64,000 nucleotides of DNA from Psychrobacter cibarius (lineage in GTDB: Bacteria; Pseudomonadota; Gammaproteobacteria; Pseudomonadales; Moraxellaceae): assembly GCA_030686115.1 (NCBI GenBank), contig CP131612.1, positions 3,100,001 to 3,164,000 on the forward strand. Reading direction: 5' to 3'. The position numbers were made by a program, and so were the translations under genes. Positions 40,340-49,430 of the stretch are shown piece after piece. Each line of letters opens with the position of its first letter. Position 1 is the first letter of the stretch. The notes under the pieces were generated by a model. The model saw nothing but the letters and a program-made list of their open reading frames with translations, ran no database searches and was not told where the DNA came from.

Positions 40340-41080
40340 ATGTCAATTAAGACTTTTGAATTAATCAGTACCACCGAAAACGGTGTCCAGCTTATCAGCT
40401 ATGTGGCATTGCCAGAAAATGCATCTGATGACCATCCTGTTGCGGGAATTTTAGTAGCGCCAGAATGGTGGGGTATCGTTGATCACCCAAAATCAGTGGT
40501 CGAGCGCTTGGCAGAAGCAGGTTATGCCGCCGTCGCAATGGACGTCTACGGTGAAGGCAAGCTGACCACCGATGCTGCACAAGCGAATATGTGGATGGAG
40601 CAAGTATTAGAAGATCAAGATATGCTGATGGCGCGCTGCCGTTTAATCCTTAATGACTTTAGCGACCAACTAGCCGTTGATGGTGACAATCTAGCAGCGA
40701 TTGGCTTTTGCTTCGGCGGTAAGGTCGTCCTCGATATGGCTCGCGAAGGTATGCCCTTAAAAGCGGTCGCCACTTTCCATGGCAACCCAACACCAAAACA
40801 CCCAGCGGATAAAAACTTCACCGCTAACGTATTGGTTGCTCACGGTCGCGATGATTCAATGGTATCAATGGAAGCAATAGAAGGTCTAAAATCAGAACTA
40901 GATGCTGCTGGCGTTGACTATATTATCGATGTTTATGACAACGCTAAACATGGTTTTACCAACCCACATGCCGATGAGCGCGCTGCTAAAAATGAGGTTG
41001 ATCTTGGCTACAACGAAGCTGCTGCCAAGCAAAGCTGGGAAAACATGCTTGAATTTATGGAAAATAACTTAGGTAAATAA
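40340..41080 (+). CDS. dienelactone hydrolase family protein
   Basis: A 246-residue alpha/beta hydrolase. The nucleophile Cys lies in IGFCFGGKV (the GxCxGG form of dienelactone hydrolases), with Asp in VAHGRDDSMV and His in NAKHGFTNP completing the triad; an N-terminal AGILVAPEWWGI matches the family oxyanion region. The role may be hydrolysis of lactones or esters; without a catechol-degradation neighbourhood the natural substrate is open. AAAGGATAA precedes the ATG. Followed by the terminator at 41175-41207. Confidence 0.9.
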   Translation: MSIKTFELISTTENGVQLISYVALPENASDDHPVAGILVAPEWWGIVDHPKSVVERLAEAGYAAVAMDVYGEGKLTTDAAQANMWMEQVLEDQDMLMARCRLILNDFSDQLAVDGDNLAAIGFCFGGKVVLDMAREGMPLKAVATFHGNPTPKHPADKNFTANVLVAHGRDDSMVSMEAIEGLKSELDAAGVDYIIDVYDNAKHGFTNPHADERAAKNEVDLGYNEAAAKQSWENMLEFMENNLGK

Positions 41081-41174
41081 CTTAGGTAAATAATCTTTGA
41101 ATCAGGCATATCAATAGCTGTTTTCAGGTTATTAACACACTATTTATCAACCCCTATCTATTAACCCAACATAT

Positions 41175-41207
41175 AGCAGAGTGCGCCCGCCGCACTCTGC
41201 TTTTTTT
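41175..41207 (+). terminator. terminator after dienelactone hydrolase
   Basis: GCAGAGTGCG and CGCACTCTGC around a CCCGC loop, then seven T. Confidence 0.92.
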
Positions 41208-41367
41208 ATCGTAAACAAATCCATATTGGTCATTACACACTTACAAAGGCTTACTATTAGTAAGGATTTAAGACGCTAACATGGTTATTGCACAGTCGTG
41301 ATTCATATAATCGGTCACACCACTTGCTGATAGCTCTCTAATCACTCACTAATAATAAGGTAAAACC

Positions 41368-42159
41368 ATGAAAACCATCCAACAACTATTCGACTTTCAT
41401 CATAAAACCATCATTATCAGTGGTGCAGCAGGCGCTATTGGTAGCGAGGCGGCACGGTTTTTAAGCTCATTAGGAGGCAACATTGTCCTCGCTGATTTAA
41501 ATGAAGATAAAGTGAAGCAAATTGCCGCTGATATCGAAAAAGAAACAGGCAATGCAACCTTAGGCCTGAAAACCGACTTTACTGATGAGACGCAAATTGC
41601 AGCCTTGGTCGATGCAACTATTGCAAAATTCGGCAAAATTTCTGCAGTAGTCAACAACGTCGGTTGGGGTGCAAATACGCCCTTATGGGAATCTACCACT
41701 GAAAAAATGGTCAATGCGTATAAGCTCAACACCTTGGGATCTTATCATTTGACTCGTTTATGTATGCCGTATTTAAAACAAGAAGAAAACGCCTCTGTGG
41801 TATTTTCTGGATCCATGGTTGGTAATACACCATCGCCAGAATTTATCGAATACAGCACAGCTAAAGCGGGCTTGCTAAATATGGTAAAAAGTATGGCGGT
41901 CGCATCAGGTCCTGAAGTGCGCTTTAACTCATTAATTATTGGTACAGTAGATAATGGTGCTTCCTCTGAAGAAGCCGGTTATACCCAAGAGATGATCGAT
42001 AATGTGGTCAAAGGTATCGTCCTAAAACGACGTGGCCTGCCAGCAGATATCGCTCAAGCGATGGCATTTTTATTAAGTGATGCAGCGTCTTGGATTACTG
42101 GTGCTGAACTGACCGTCAATGGAGGCGGTGTTTACAAAAGCAAAATGCCAACCTCATAA
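41368..42159 (+). CDS. SDR family oxidoreductase
   Basis: A 263-residue classical short-chain dehydrogenase/reductase. Nucleotide-binding segment IIISGAAGAIGSEAARFL, NNVGWG in place of NNAG, catalytic Ser in VVFSGSM and Tyr-x3-Lys in IEYSTAKAGLLNM, and the C-terminal LSDAASWITGAELTVNGGG. An acidic residue after strand 2 (VLADLNEDK) suggests NAD(H) preference. It resembles 7-alpha-hydroxysteroid dehydrogenase and FabG-like enzymes; substrate unknown. AAGGTAAAACC precedes the ATG. Confidence 0.9.
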   Translation: MKTIQQLFDFHHKTIIISGAAGAIGSEAARFLSSLGGNIVLADLNEDKVKQIAADIEKETGNATLGLKTDFTDETQIAALVDATIAKFGKISAVVNNVGWGANTPLWESTTEKMVNAYKLNTLGSYHLTRLCMPYLKQEENASVVFSGSMVGNTPSPEFIEYSTAKAGLLNMVKSMAVASGPEVRFNSLIIGTVDNGASSEEAGYTQEMIDNVVKGIVLKRRGLPADIAQAMAFLLSDAASWITGAELTVNGGGVYKSKMPTS

Positions 42160-42202
42160 ACTCAGCCATCATTTTAATCATAAATTTATAAACGATACAT
42201 AC

Positions 42203-42222
42203 TAGGGCGTGTTGAGCATTCG
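42203..42222. mobile_element. orphan IS/MITE end
   Basis: CTAGGGCGTGTTGAGCATTC repeats the first eight bases of the terminal repeats of the 7267-7435 element. No partner end is found nearby, so this is at most a remnant. Confidence 0.35.
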
Positions 42223-42225
42223 ACC

Positions 42226-42261
42226 ATACTGGGTAGGATTTTATCTACTCAGTATTTTTTA
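42226..42261 (+). terminator. terminator after SDR gene
   Basis: ATACTGGGTAG and CTACTCAGTAT arms (one mismatch), eight-base loop, then six T. Confidence 0.8.
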
Positions 42262-42298
42262 TGCATAAACCTATTCGCTTGGACTTGGAACATAAACC

Positions 42299-42769
42299 AT
42301 GACAACAACATTAAACGCAAAATTGCTAAAAGGCGCTATGCTTACTGGCGTAATCAATGCTTTCATTAACGGCGGCATACAATATTTCTTCTTAAAAGCA
42401 TACTCATCAATCGCAATATCTGTTGACTCTATTACCAATAATGAAGACACTGTGCTCGGTACCTCCGTTACCTTATCGATTACGTTAGCCATGATTTTAA
42501 CTATGGTGGCTTATTTTGGTATCAAAGAAAAAAAAGTAGCCTTCTTCCCAACCGCTTTTTGGTTGACGATAAAGCATGGATTTTTCACCTTTGGGGTATT
42601 GACCTCTCTTGCTGTACTATGGCAAAAATACGCAGGTACGGTCGAAGTATCTTTGATTTCAGCTTTAATTATTATCGGTGTTATTGCAGGTATCGTCTCA
42701 GGTATGGTGAATTATCTAACCCTACGTGAATGCACATTATCAGAAAGACATAAATTATATGCCGCATAA
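42299..42769 (+). CDS. small four-helix membrane protein
   Basis: A 156-residue protein with four predicted membrane helices (for example GAMLTGVINAFINGGIQYFFL, VTLSITLAMILTMVAYFGI, FFTFGVLTSLAVLWQ and ISALIIIGVIAGIVSGMVNYL). It resembles conserved hypothetical membrane proteins; no function is recognised. It begins 38 bp after the SDR terminator, so it probably has its own promoter in the short gap, or is read through. No clear ribosome-binding site. Confidence 0.75.
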   Translation: MTTTLNAKLLKGAMLTGVINAFINGGIQYFFLKAYSSIAISVDSITNNEDTVLGTSVTLSITLAMILTMVAYFGIKEKKVAFFPTAFWLTIKHGFFTFGVLTSLAVLWQKYAGTVEVSLISALIIIGVIAGIVSGMVNYLTLRECTLSERHKLYAA

Positions 42770-42924
42770 ATATCTTAGTTTATAAAGCATCAAGGTCAGC
42801 TCCATGATCGTGAACGAATAATCTTGGGCTAAGCCGTTTATTTTGATGAGCGCTTTGCTTGTGTTTGCTTTGAAATCGAGTCATCATCAAGCCATCAAAT
42901 ATTGAGTAACGGTGTGGTAGCGCT

Positions 42925-45900
42925 ATGTCTGATATCAGCGGGTTTGTATTGCTTGTTTGTCTAGTAGTGATTATCGTTTTTTACAATAAACTAAAGCGAC
43001 GCGTTGATCAGCTTCAACGAGACATCACGCAACTGCAAGATGAGTTACAAGCGCAGCAACACCGTGTCAGCTCTATGAATAATAATGCCGATAATGCCGA
43101 TAATGACGTAGACGTTCATACTGAGCCAATGGCTCAAACGCTAGCTGAGACTCACTCGCCCCAACCTATTATCGAGGAGCTATTTGACTCAGCACCTCCT
43201 TTATCTACTGCTACGATTCACCCGAAACCAGCCCCTTCTCCAAAAAAACCATCGCCCATAGAGCCGGATGAGCGCTCACTGCCTATCGTCACTTCACTCA
43301 TTCACTCTATCAAAAACTGGTTTTTTGGCGGTAATCTGGTCGTACGCGTTGGCGTGATCGTCCTACTTATCGGTGTGGTGCTACTACTTCGCTTGTTAAG
43401 CGACTATATCGAAGTGTCGATAGCGTCCAAGCTTTTAGCGATAGGCATCCTCGGTTTAGGTCTGGCAGCATTAGGTCTAAAATTGGCAAAAAATCGCTTT
43501 GCTTATGGCATCACCCTACAAGGCGCAGGCTTAGCGATTGCGTATTTAACGACCTTTTTTGCCTATGGCGTTTACCAAGTCTTGCCTAGTCTACCGAGCT
43601 TTATTGGGCTTGGGCTATTATCTGCGATTACCATTGCACTCGCCGTGCGTCAAAACGCTTTTCCACTGGCTTTGTTGGCATTATCGGGTGGGTTTTTTGC
43701 GCCTATTTTGACCAGTGAAGACACGGGCAGTTTGGTAGTATTGTTTAGTTACTATCTACTATTGAACGTGACGATTGCGATTATCGCGCATTACCGCCCA
43801 TGGAAAATACTGAATTTATTCGGTGTCACTGTGACCTTTGGATTGGCTTACTACTGGGGCATCAGTGAGAATTTGAGCACGGTCATTGAGGCGCAGCGCT
43901 GGTCTTTAGTCCTACTGGTCACCTTACACTTACTGCTATATCTGTTTGTCGTCATTCGCTACGCCCAACAAATCATTGCCTACAATACTCTTAATAAAAC
44001 AGACATCATCCAGACAGATAGCGCAGACAACGTAAAGCATTTAGATAGCGTTCACGCAAGAAATAATAGCTATGTATTCCCTATTGATACTGGCTTACTG
44101 TTTTCAGTGCCGATATTAGCCTTTGGTTTATTTGCGGCATTATTAGATGACATTCCTAACGCTTTAACCATCGCGAGTGCTATTTTAGCCACTGTTTATT
44201 TAGGACTCGGCTGGTTGTTTGTGCAGCGTAGCCAACGTTATGCCTTAATCACCGAAGGCATGCTGGCTTTAGGATTTGGTTTTTTGGCGCTGGTAATCCC
44301 TTTAGCATTAGATGCTGAATGGATTGCTTTTGGCTGGTCAGTACAAGGACTGGCGCTGGTGTGGTTTGGACGGCGTTCATTGCGAGCGTGGTCAGTGCTA
44401 TTTGGTTTGTTATTGCAGCTAATCAGTATAGGCATGCTGATGGTAAAAGTAGTCTTCGCCATTCAAGATCATCCAACATTGGCATTAACCATTTCGGCTA
44501 TCAGCTATCTAGCAACGATGTTTATCTTACGCGTCAGCAACTCGCCAACTACATTGAACGATAGCAGCGACATCTTGGATAACGACTTAAATGATAGCTT
44601 AAATAATAGCTTAGCATTCTCCCAAGAGCAAAACGCCACGCCAGATGCGATAGCAACCTATGCCGACGCATTAGGTATTAGCACTCATGCCGCCCAGCAA
44701 TGGCTAACCTCAGTCAATCACCAAAGCACCGTGTTTAATCTTGTTTGGCACAGTCCTATACTCATAAGATTTTTGACCTTTACAGCTATAGCGTGGCTCC
44801 TACAAGTGCTGCTGCTTGATTTTAACCAGTGGTTTGTCAGTTGGACACTGGCAACGACGACCATGATTGCACTCGCAGCACTGGTCAGTCTTGCCATTTA
44901 TTGGACAATCAATCGTTATCGCTCGTGGATAGAAATCAGACAACTTAGCCACGGCCTATCGATCGTCTTTTATCTCATGCTCGTCCTACAGTTACCACAA
45001 AAATTCGAGTTTCACTTAATATGGCAGACAGCAGATTGGCTACTATTGACTGGTCTAATCATTGGTTGGTTGGTCATCGGACAGTTGTGGTTAAAGACAT
45101 GGTACGACCATTCCGAGTTGTCACGCTATGATGGCACAAGCTGGCTGGGAGCTAGCATTCTAATCATTGCTGCCGCCGCCCACTATGGACTCGCAGATTC
45201 CGCTGGCGTGATGGCTGTCTTGATTCCAGCCATTTTAATATTGGCTGGATTATGGCGCTGTCATCGTTATGCCAGCTATCGTAAGCAAAATACGCGTACA
45301 AACAAGGCATGCAAGCAAAGCCCACTATACTGGTTTGATTGGCAACAAGCGCTATTGAGCTGCGCGGCTATCTTTGCGCCCATTGCTTTAAGTTGGGTCA
45401 TCATTACCAACTGGTCTTATGATGGTGTGATTTGGGGACTGTCCTACTTCCCACTACTGAATTTATACGACATTACCTCATTGCTGACGCTATTGGTTGG
45501 TTTTAGTCTATATTACATGAGCCAACATCGCCGCGATGAGAGTCTTATCGAATCAAGTGCAGCCCCCCAAACTAAGCGCATATTCACTACTGATAATTCA
45601 CTGATTATATTAGGGCTTATCAGCTTTTGGCTGATTTCCAGTATGTTGGTCAGAACGCTACATGCCTTTATCGGTACACCGCTGTGGGACAGCGCTCAGG
45701 GCGGCGCATGGAATAGCGAGCAAGTACAGACAGGATTGACCATTTTATGGACGCTCTTGGCTTTAGTCGCCACCATCGTCGCCAGTCGCTATTGGCAGCG
45801 GACGCTTTGGTTTATGGGTATCGGGCTATTAGGTGTCATCGTGCTCAAACTGGTATTGGTTGACCTGTCACAGACAGAAGCGATTTGGCGAGTGATATCT

Positions 45901-45993
45901 TTCCTTGGCGCAGGCAGTTTGATTCTGCTCATTGGTTATTTGGCACCGTTACCTCCAGCACGCGATGAAATAGAAAATCCAGCTCAAGAATAG
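42925..45993 (+). CDS. DUF2339 giant polytopic membrane protein
   Basis: A 1022-residue inner-membrane protein. Residue 1-20 is a helix, 20-50 a coiled coil (LKRRVDQLQRDITQLQDEL), 50-115 a proline-rich acidic linker, and the rest contains some 25 or more membrane helices. The family landmark WFFGGNLVVRVGVIVLLIGVVLLLRL appears near residue 130, and ALSGGFFAPILTS near residue 250. A hydrophilic loop of about 60 residues (NDSSDILDNDLNDSLNNSL) interrupts the helices near residue 550. Function unknown; members are often linked to envelope processes. Confidence 0.9.
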   Translation: MSDISGFVLLVCLVVIIVFYNKLKRRVDQLQRDITQLQDELQAQQHRVSSMNNNADNADNDVDVHTEPMAQTLAETHSPQPIIEELFDSAPPLSTATIHPKPAPSPKKPSPIEPDERSLPIVTSLIHSIKNWFFGGNLVVRVGVIVLLIGVVLLLRLLSDYIEVSIASKLLAIGILGLGLAALGLKLAKNRFAYGITLQGAGLAIAYLTTFFAYGVYQVLPSLPSFIGLGLLSAITIALAVRQNAFPLALLALSGGFFAPILTSEDTGSLVVLFSYYLLLNVTIAIIAHYRPWKILNLFGVTVTFGLAYYWGISENLSTVIEAQRWSLVLLVTLHLLLYLFVVIRYAQQIIAYNTLNKTDIIQTDSADNVKHLDSVHARNNSYVFPIDTGLLFSVPILAFGLFAALLDDIPNALTIASAILATVYLGLGWLFVQRSQRYALITEGMLALGFGFLALVIPLALDAEWIAFGWSVQGLALVWFGRRSLRAWSVLFGLLLQLISIGMLMVKVVFAIQDHPTLALTISAISYLATMFILRVSNSPTTLNDSSDILDNDLNDSLNNSLAFSQEQNATPDAIATYADALGISTHAAQQWLTSVNHQSTVFNLVWHSPILIRFLTFTAIAWLLQVLLLDFNQWFVSWTLATTTMIALAALVSLAIYWTINRYRSWIEIRQLSHGLSIVFYLMLVLQLPQKFEFHLIWQTADWLLLTGLIIGWLVIGQLWLKTWYDHSELSRYDGTSWLGASILIIAAAAHYGLADSAGVMAVLIPAILILAGLWRCHRYASYRKQNTRTNKACKQSPLYWFDWQQALLSCAAIFAPIALSWVIITNWSYDGVIWGLSYFPLLNLYDITSLLTLLVGFSLYYMSQHRRDESLIESSAAPQTKRIFTTDNSLIILGLISFWLISSMLVRTLHAFIGTPLWDSAQGGAWNSEQVQTGLTILWTLLALVATIVASRYWQRTLWFMGIGLLGVIVLKLVLVDLSQTEAIWRVISFLGAGSLILLIGYLAPLPPARDEIENPAQE

Positions 45994-46117
45994 CCGCGCA
46001 TCTGGTTGGGCGAAATTGTAGCGTGAGCAAGGTGGTTCTGTAGTAAACTGAACACCATGAAAAGTAAATGACGATCGTCTTACTTTGCGCATTTTTTATA
46101 AAAGGTTATGAAAGCAG

Positions 46118-47074
46118 ATGGATAAGAGAGCAAGTATTCAGTGGTTCCCTGGGCACATGAACAAAGCCCGTAACGAAATCAAAGAAATCATGCCGCAGAT
46201 GGATTTGGTCATCGAGGTGATCGATGCGCGTATCCCATATAGTAGTGAAAACCCAATGGTCGCGGCATTGCGCGGCGAAAAACCTGTCATCAAAATCCTG
46301 AACAAAGCCGACCTTGCTGATCCTGAATTGACCCAAGCGTGGATGGACTATCTTGAGCAGCAAAGCGGGGTGAAAGCCATTGCTTGCGATACTGATAAAG
46401 CCAATGATGTCAAACGTATCATTGCCATCTGTAAACAACTCGTGCCCAATAAAGTCGGTACGGGTCGCCAAATTAAAGCCATGATTATGGGCATACCAAA
46501 CGTCGGTAAATCAACGTTAATTAACACTTTGGCAGGACGCGCCGTGGCAAGAACTGGCGATGAGCCAGCAGTTACTAAGTCGCAGCAGTTGATTAAACTT
46601 GATGATGACATCATGCTCTATGACACGCCCGGTATGCTATGGCCAAAAGTCGAGAACGAAAACTCTGGCTATCGTCTGGCAGCGACGGGTGGTATTCGTG
46701 ATACGGCTTTTGACTTCGCTGATGTCGCCAGCTATACCGCTGAATACTTGATGCAAGCCTATCCTGAGCTGCTAAAAACCCGCTATAAAATTGAAGCACT
46801 ACCAAAGACTGATTGGGAGTTTTTTGAAGTCGCTGGACGCAATCGCGGCTGTGTACGTTCGGGCAATCAAGTCGATACTTACCGCATGTCTGAGATTTTA
46901 ATTAACGAGTTACGTAGCGCTAAGCTTGGGCGTATTACGCTTGAGACGCCAGCTATGTCTCAAGCTGAAGAACTCGTCGTCGCCGAGCAACGCTTAGCAG
47001 CAGAAGAAAAAAGAATTGCTAAAGAAGAAGAAAAGCGCTTACGTCGTTTGAAAACGCGGAAGAATCGAAAGTAG
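46118..47074 (+). CDS. rbgA: ribosome biogenesis GTPase YlqF/RbgA
   Basis: A 318-residue circularly permuted GTPase that assists 50S assembly. G-motifs appear in permuted order: KILNKADLAD (G4), GIPNVGKSTLIN (G1), then DTPGMLWPK (G3). The N-terminal IQWFPGHMNKARNEI is the family hallmark. The C-terminal tail (AEELVVAEQRLAAEEKRIAKEEEK, then RLRRLKTRKNRK) is charged and helical. A diverged second copy of this tail lies downstream at 48660-48821, beyond the KAP gene, implying recombination at this locus. Confidence 0.95.
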   Translation: MDKRASIQWFPGHMNKARNEIKEIMPQMDLVIEVIDARIPYSSENPMVAALRGEKPVIKILNKADLADPELTQAWMDYLEQQSGVKAIACDTDKANDVKRIIAICKQLVPNKVGTGRQIKAMIMGIPNVGKSTLINTLAGRAVARTGDEPAVTKSQQLIKLDDDIMLYDTPGMLWPKVENENSGYRLAATGGIRDTAFDFADVASYTAEYLMQAYPELLKTRYKIEALPKTDWEFFEVAGRNRGCVRSGNQVDTYRMSEILINELRSAKLGRITLETPAMSQAEELVVAEQRLAAEEKRIAKEEEKRLRRLKTRKNRK

Positions 47075-47119
47075 GGTTTACCTAAAGGCTCATTACTCAA
47101 AATACTAATTGCCTATATA

Positions 47120-47141
47120 AAAGCCCTTATGGGCTTTTTTT
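47120..47141 (+). terminator. terminator after rbgA
   Basis: AAAGCCC and GGGCTTT around TTAT, followed by T run. An equivalent hairpin (48861-48882) follows the rbgA remnant. Confidence 0.85.
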
Positions 47142-47205
47142 ATGTCTGTATTCTCTGTATAACATCAGTATCGTATATCTAAAATATAAATATAGAGAAT
47201 GAGTA

Positions 47206-48630
47206 ATGACAGATTATAACGTAATGAAAGATTTCACTTTTGGTAGTAGAGATGAATTCACACGTGAGCCTATCGCCGAAAAAATCATCAAGCTATTAGA
47301 TTCTGCAATTGATGTTTCTCCAATGATTATTGATGGTAAATGGGGTACAGGTAAAACCGAATTTTGCTTTAAACTCAAAAATCTAATTGAAGCAGATAAT
47401 CTCAATAATTACAAAGTTGGCTACGTGAACGCCTTTCAAGCTGACCACGCTAACGAGCCGCTTTTAACACTTATAGCTGAGGTGGCTGGATTCTATGGTG
47501 AGGACGATGATAGGCGAAAAAGCTTTATCAAAAATGCTATTCCCTATTTACGTTTAGTCTCAGGTATAGGTATCAAGGCAATAGCGAGCTTGGCATTTGG
47601 CAAATACGCAGCAGATATTCCTGACGAATTTCAAGAAGGTATGGAAGCTATAGAAGAGGGTTCAGACTCATTTATTGACCAATCTCTTGAGTCAATGATT
47701 AAAGACCAAGTAGAAGCTGAAAAGAATCTATCAACACTTAAAAAAGCCTTAAAGAATATAGCGGCTACTAATCCAGTTATCCTTCTGATTGATGAACTTG
47801 ATCGCTGCCGACCAGATTTTGCAGTGATGATGCTAGAAACTATCAAGCATGTTTTTGACGTTGAAAATGTACAAATTATTTTGATTACCAATGCTGAGCA
47901 ATTAAAAGCAACCATTAAGCACAGTTATGGTAGCGAAACTGATTCACACAGTTACTTATATAAATTTTTTAAGTATCAAATTAACTTGCCTACAACTAGC
48001 AAAGGTACAGAAAATCAATCGATTGAAAATAACGTCACCTATTTTCGAGCTACGGTACAAGCGAGTAATGTCATTCCACAAGAATTTAAAGAAAATGAAT
48101 TTATCTATGAGATTCCAACATTTCTTAATGTTGGTACGTTATCTTTACGAAATATTGAGCAAATCGTTCGCTGTATAGAGACTCTAGTAGTGTTTGAAGA
48201 TAAAGAGCAGAGCAAGTCACCAACTGTTGAGCAACTTTTGATGGTCTTTCTATCTTTTGTTTATATGATGAATAAAAAGCTATTCAATCAAATCTCAAAC
48301 AGAGGTATTGTTAGCAAAGATTTTTTTGTTTTTATGCAGTGTACTCGCTTAGTTTTGCCTGAAAACCATCTTATCGTAGAACAGAACTATGTAAGAAGTT
48401 TAATTTTGGTGGTATTTAATAAGTTAAATAGTAACAGCAATATTTATATTCCTAGAGAAGATCATCGAATAGGTAATCAGGGCGAATTTATACTAGAGAG
48501 AATTCTAAATAAATTTAATTTAGAGTCGGAAAAAGACCGTTTTTCTAGTTATATATCAGAAGATAGCTATATCTACGATTATGTTGACTACACAATCAAT
48601 AACCTCTCACTTTTAAATATTGTTAAGTAG
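47206..48630 (+). CDS. KAP family P-loop NTPase
   Basis: A 474-residue KAP NTPase: Walker A GKWGTGKT (residues 44-51), a weakly hydrophobic insert of about 30 residues (IPYLRLVSGIGIKAIASLAFG, around 110-135) in the place where KAP proteins often carry membrane helices, and Walker B VILLIDELDRC (Asp196-Cys201) with the family LDRC-RP form. Bacterial KAP proteins include the phage-exclusion protein PifA of the F plasmid, so defence is plausible but unproven here. The gene is more AT-rich than its neighbours and lies between a full rbgA and a duplicate rbgA 3' end, which suggests acquisition. Confidence 0.88.
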   Translation: MTDYNVMKDFTFGSRDEFTREPIAEKIIKLLDSAIDVSPMIIDGKWGTGKTEFCFKLKNLIEADNLNNYKVGYVNAFQADHANEPLLTLIAEVAGFYGEDDDRRKSFIKNAIPYLRLVSGIGIKAIASLAFGKYAADIPDEFQEGMEAIEEGSDSFIDQSLESMIKDQVEAEKNLSTLKKALKNIAATNPVILLIDELDRCRPDFAVMMLETIKHVFDVENVQIILITNAEQLKATIKHSYGSETDSHSYLYKFFKYQINLPTTSKGTENQSIENNVTYFRATVQASNVIPQEFKENEFIYEIPTFLNVGTLSLRNIEQIVRCIETLVVFEDKEQSKSPTVEQLLMVFLSFVYMMNKKLFNQISNRGIVSKDFFVFMQCTRLVLPENHLIVEQNYVRSLILVVFNKLNSNSNIYIPREDHRIGNQGEFILERILNKFNLESEKDRFSSYISEDSYIYDYVDYTINNLSLLNIVK

Positions 48631-48659
48631 TTATTTTTATTATATTATTTAATAGCATC

Positions 48660-48821
48660 ATGTTAGAAAACCCAGCAATGACCGAAGCTGAAGAACTCGT
48701 CGGCGCCGAGCAACTTCTGGCTGCTGAAGAGAAAAGAATCGCCAAAGAAGAAGAAAAGTGCTTACGTCGTTTGAAAACGCGGAAGAATCGGAAGCAAATC
48801 GATAACCCTTTGTGTCTATAA
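48660..48821 (+). pseudogene. duplicated rbgA 3'-end remnant
   Basis: A 53-codon frame beginning MLENPAMTEAEELVGAEQLL and continuing with EEKRIAKEEEKCLRRLKTRKNRK. It matches the last 44 or so residues of the RbgA upstream, which lies 1.6 kb away, at roughly 85% nucleotide identity by eye. Many differences are synonymous (GAG/GAA, ATC/ATT, GCC/GCT), so this is an older or foreign allele rather than a fresh duplicate. It extends past the rbgA stop by seven codons (QIDNPLCL). It could in principle be translated, but is best read as the 3' remnant of a displaced rbgA. Confidence 0.85.
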
Positions 48822-48860
48822 TGTTAGCTGCATAAAATTATTTTAGAGCTCATACAAAAC

Positions 48861-48882
48861 AAGCCCCTAAGGGCTTTTTTTT
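48861..48882 (+). terminator. terminator after rbgA remnant
   Basis: AAGCCC and GGGCTT around CTAA, then eight T. Same stem as the hairpin after the intact rbgA. Confidence 0.85.
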
Positions 48883-48914
48883 ATATCTACTGCTAGCGAT
48901 ATCTAAGTCATCAA

Positions 48915-49430
48915 TTACTTCTGTTTAGGCATGACTTTTTCGATAGCTTTCAACGCACAAGCTTCGTCTTGTACTGCACCGCCTGCGCCGCCCGCTGCAA
49001 TAGCGCCGATCACATCATTGCCAAACTTTAACGGCACACCACCGCCGATCAGCAGTAAATCATTTACCGTATTCAGGTTATTTGAGTCTGGATTAGCGCG
49101 AGCATTATCCGCCAACGTACGTGAAGGCGTTTTGGTAGATAATGCCGTAAATGCCTTGCGAACAGCAGCATCAGTATTGTGCGGACCAACGTTATCATCA
49201 CGCTGTAGCGCGATTAAATTACCAGCACGATCAACAACTGCGACAACGGCAGATTTGCCCTCTGCGTGACAGGCTGCCATGGTGGCATCGATTAATTCAT
49301 TGGCCAACTCTAAAGAAACATTGGGCTGTTGTAATACTAGATTTGGTTTGGCGGCCAAAACGTTGGCTGAACAGCCAATGACTGCTAGCGCCAATATTGC
49401 TTTAGATAAGTAGTTCGAGATTAACTTCAT
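48915..49430 (-). CDS. GlcG/HbpS family heme-binding protein
   Basis: A 171-residue exported protein. A signal peptide (MKLISNYLSKAILALAVIGCSANVLAA) with cleavage after AxA precedes a GlcG/HbpS domain with the patterns AVVAVVDRAGNLIALQRDDN, SRTLADNARANPDSNNLNTV, LLIGGGVPLKFGNDVIGAIAAGGAGGAVQDEACALKAIE. Relatives bind heme or act in small-molecule sensing; the periplasmic location suggests stress or cofactor binding. Sits divergent from mutY. Confidence 0.88.
   Translation of the reverse strand: MKLISNYLSKAILALAVIGCSANVLAAKPNLVLQQPNVSLELANELIDATMAACHAEGKSAVVAVVDRAGNLIALQRDDNVGPHNTDAAVRKAFTALSTKTPSRTLADNARANPDSNNLNTVNDLLLIGGGVPLKFGNDVIGAIAAGGAGGAVQDEACALKAIEKVMPKQK

Noticed and set aside
47085..48660. 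KAP region as a transposon with terminal inverted repeats
   Set aside because: The flanking copies are direct repeats of a coding tail plus terminator; no inverted repeats or transposase are seen.
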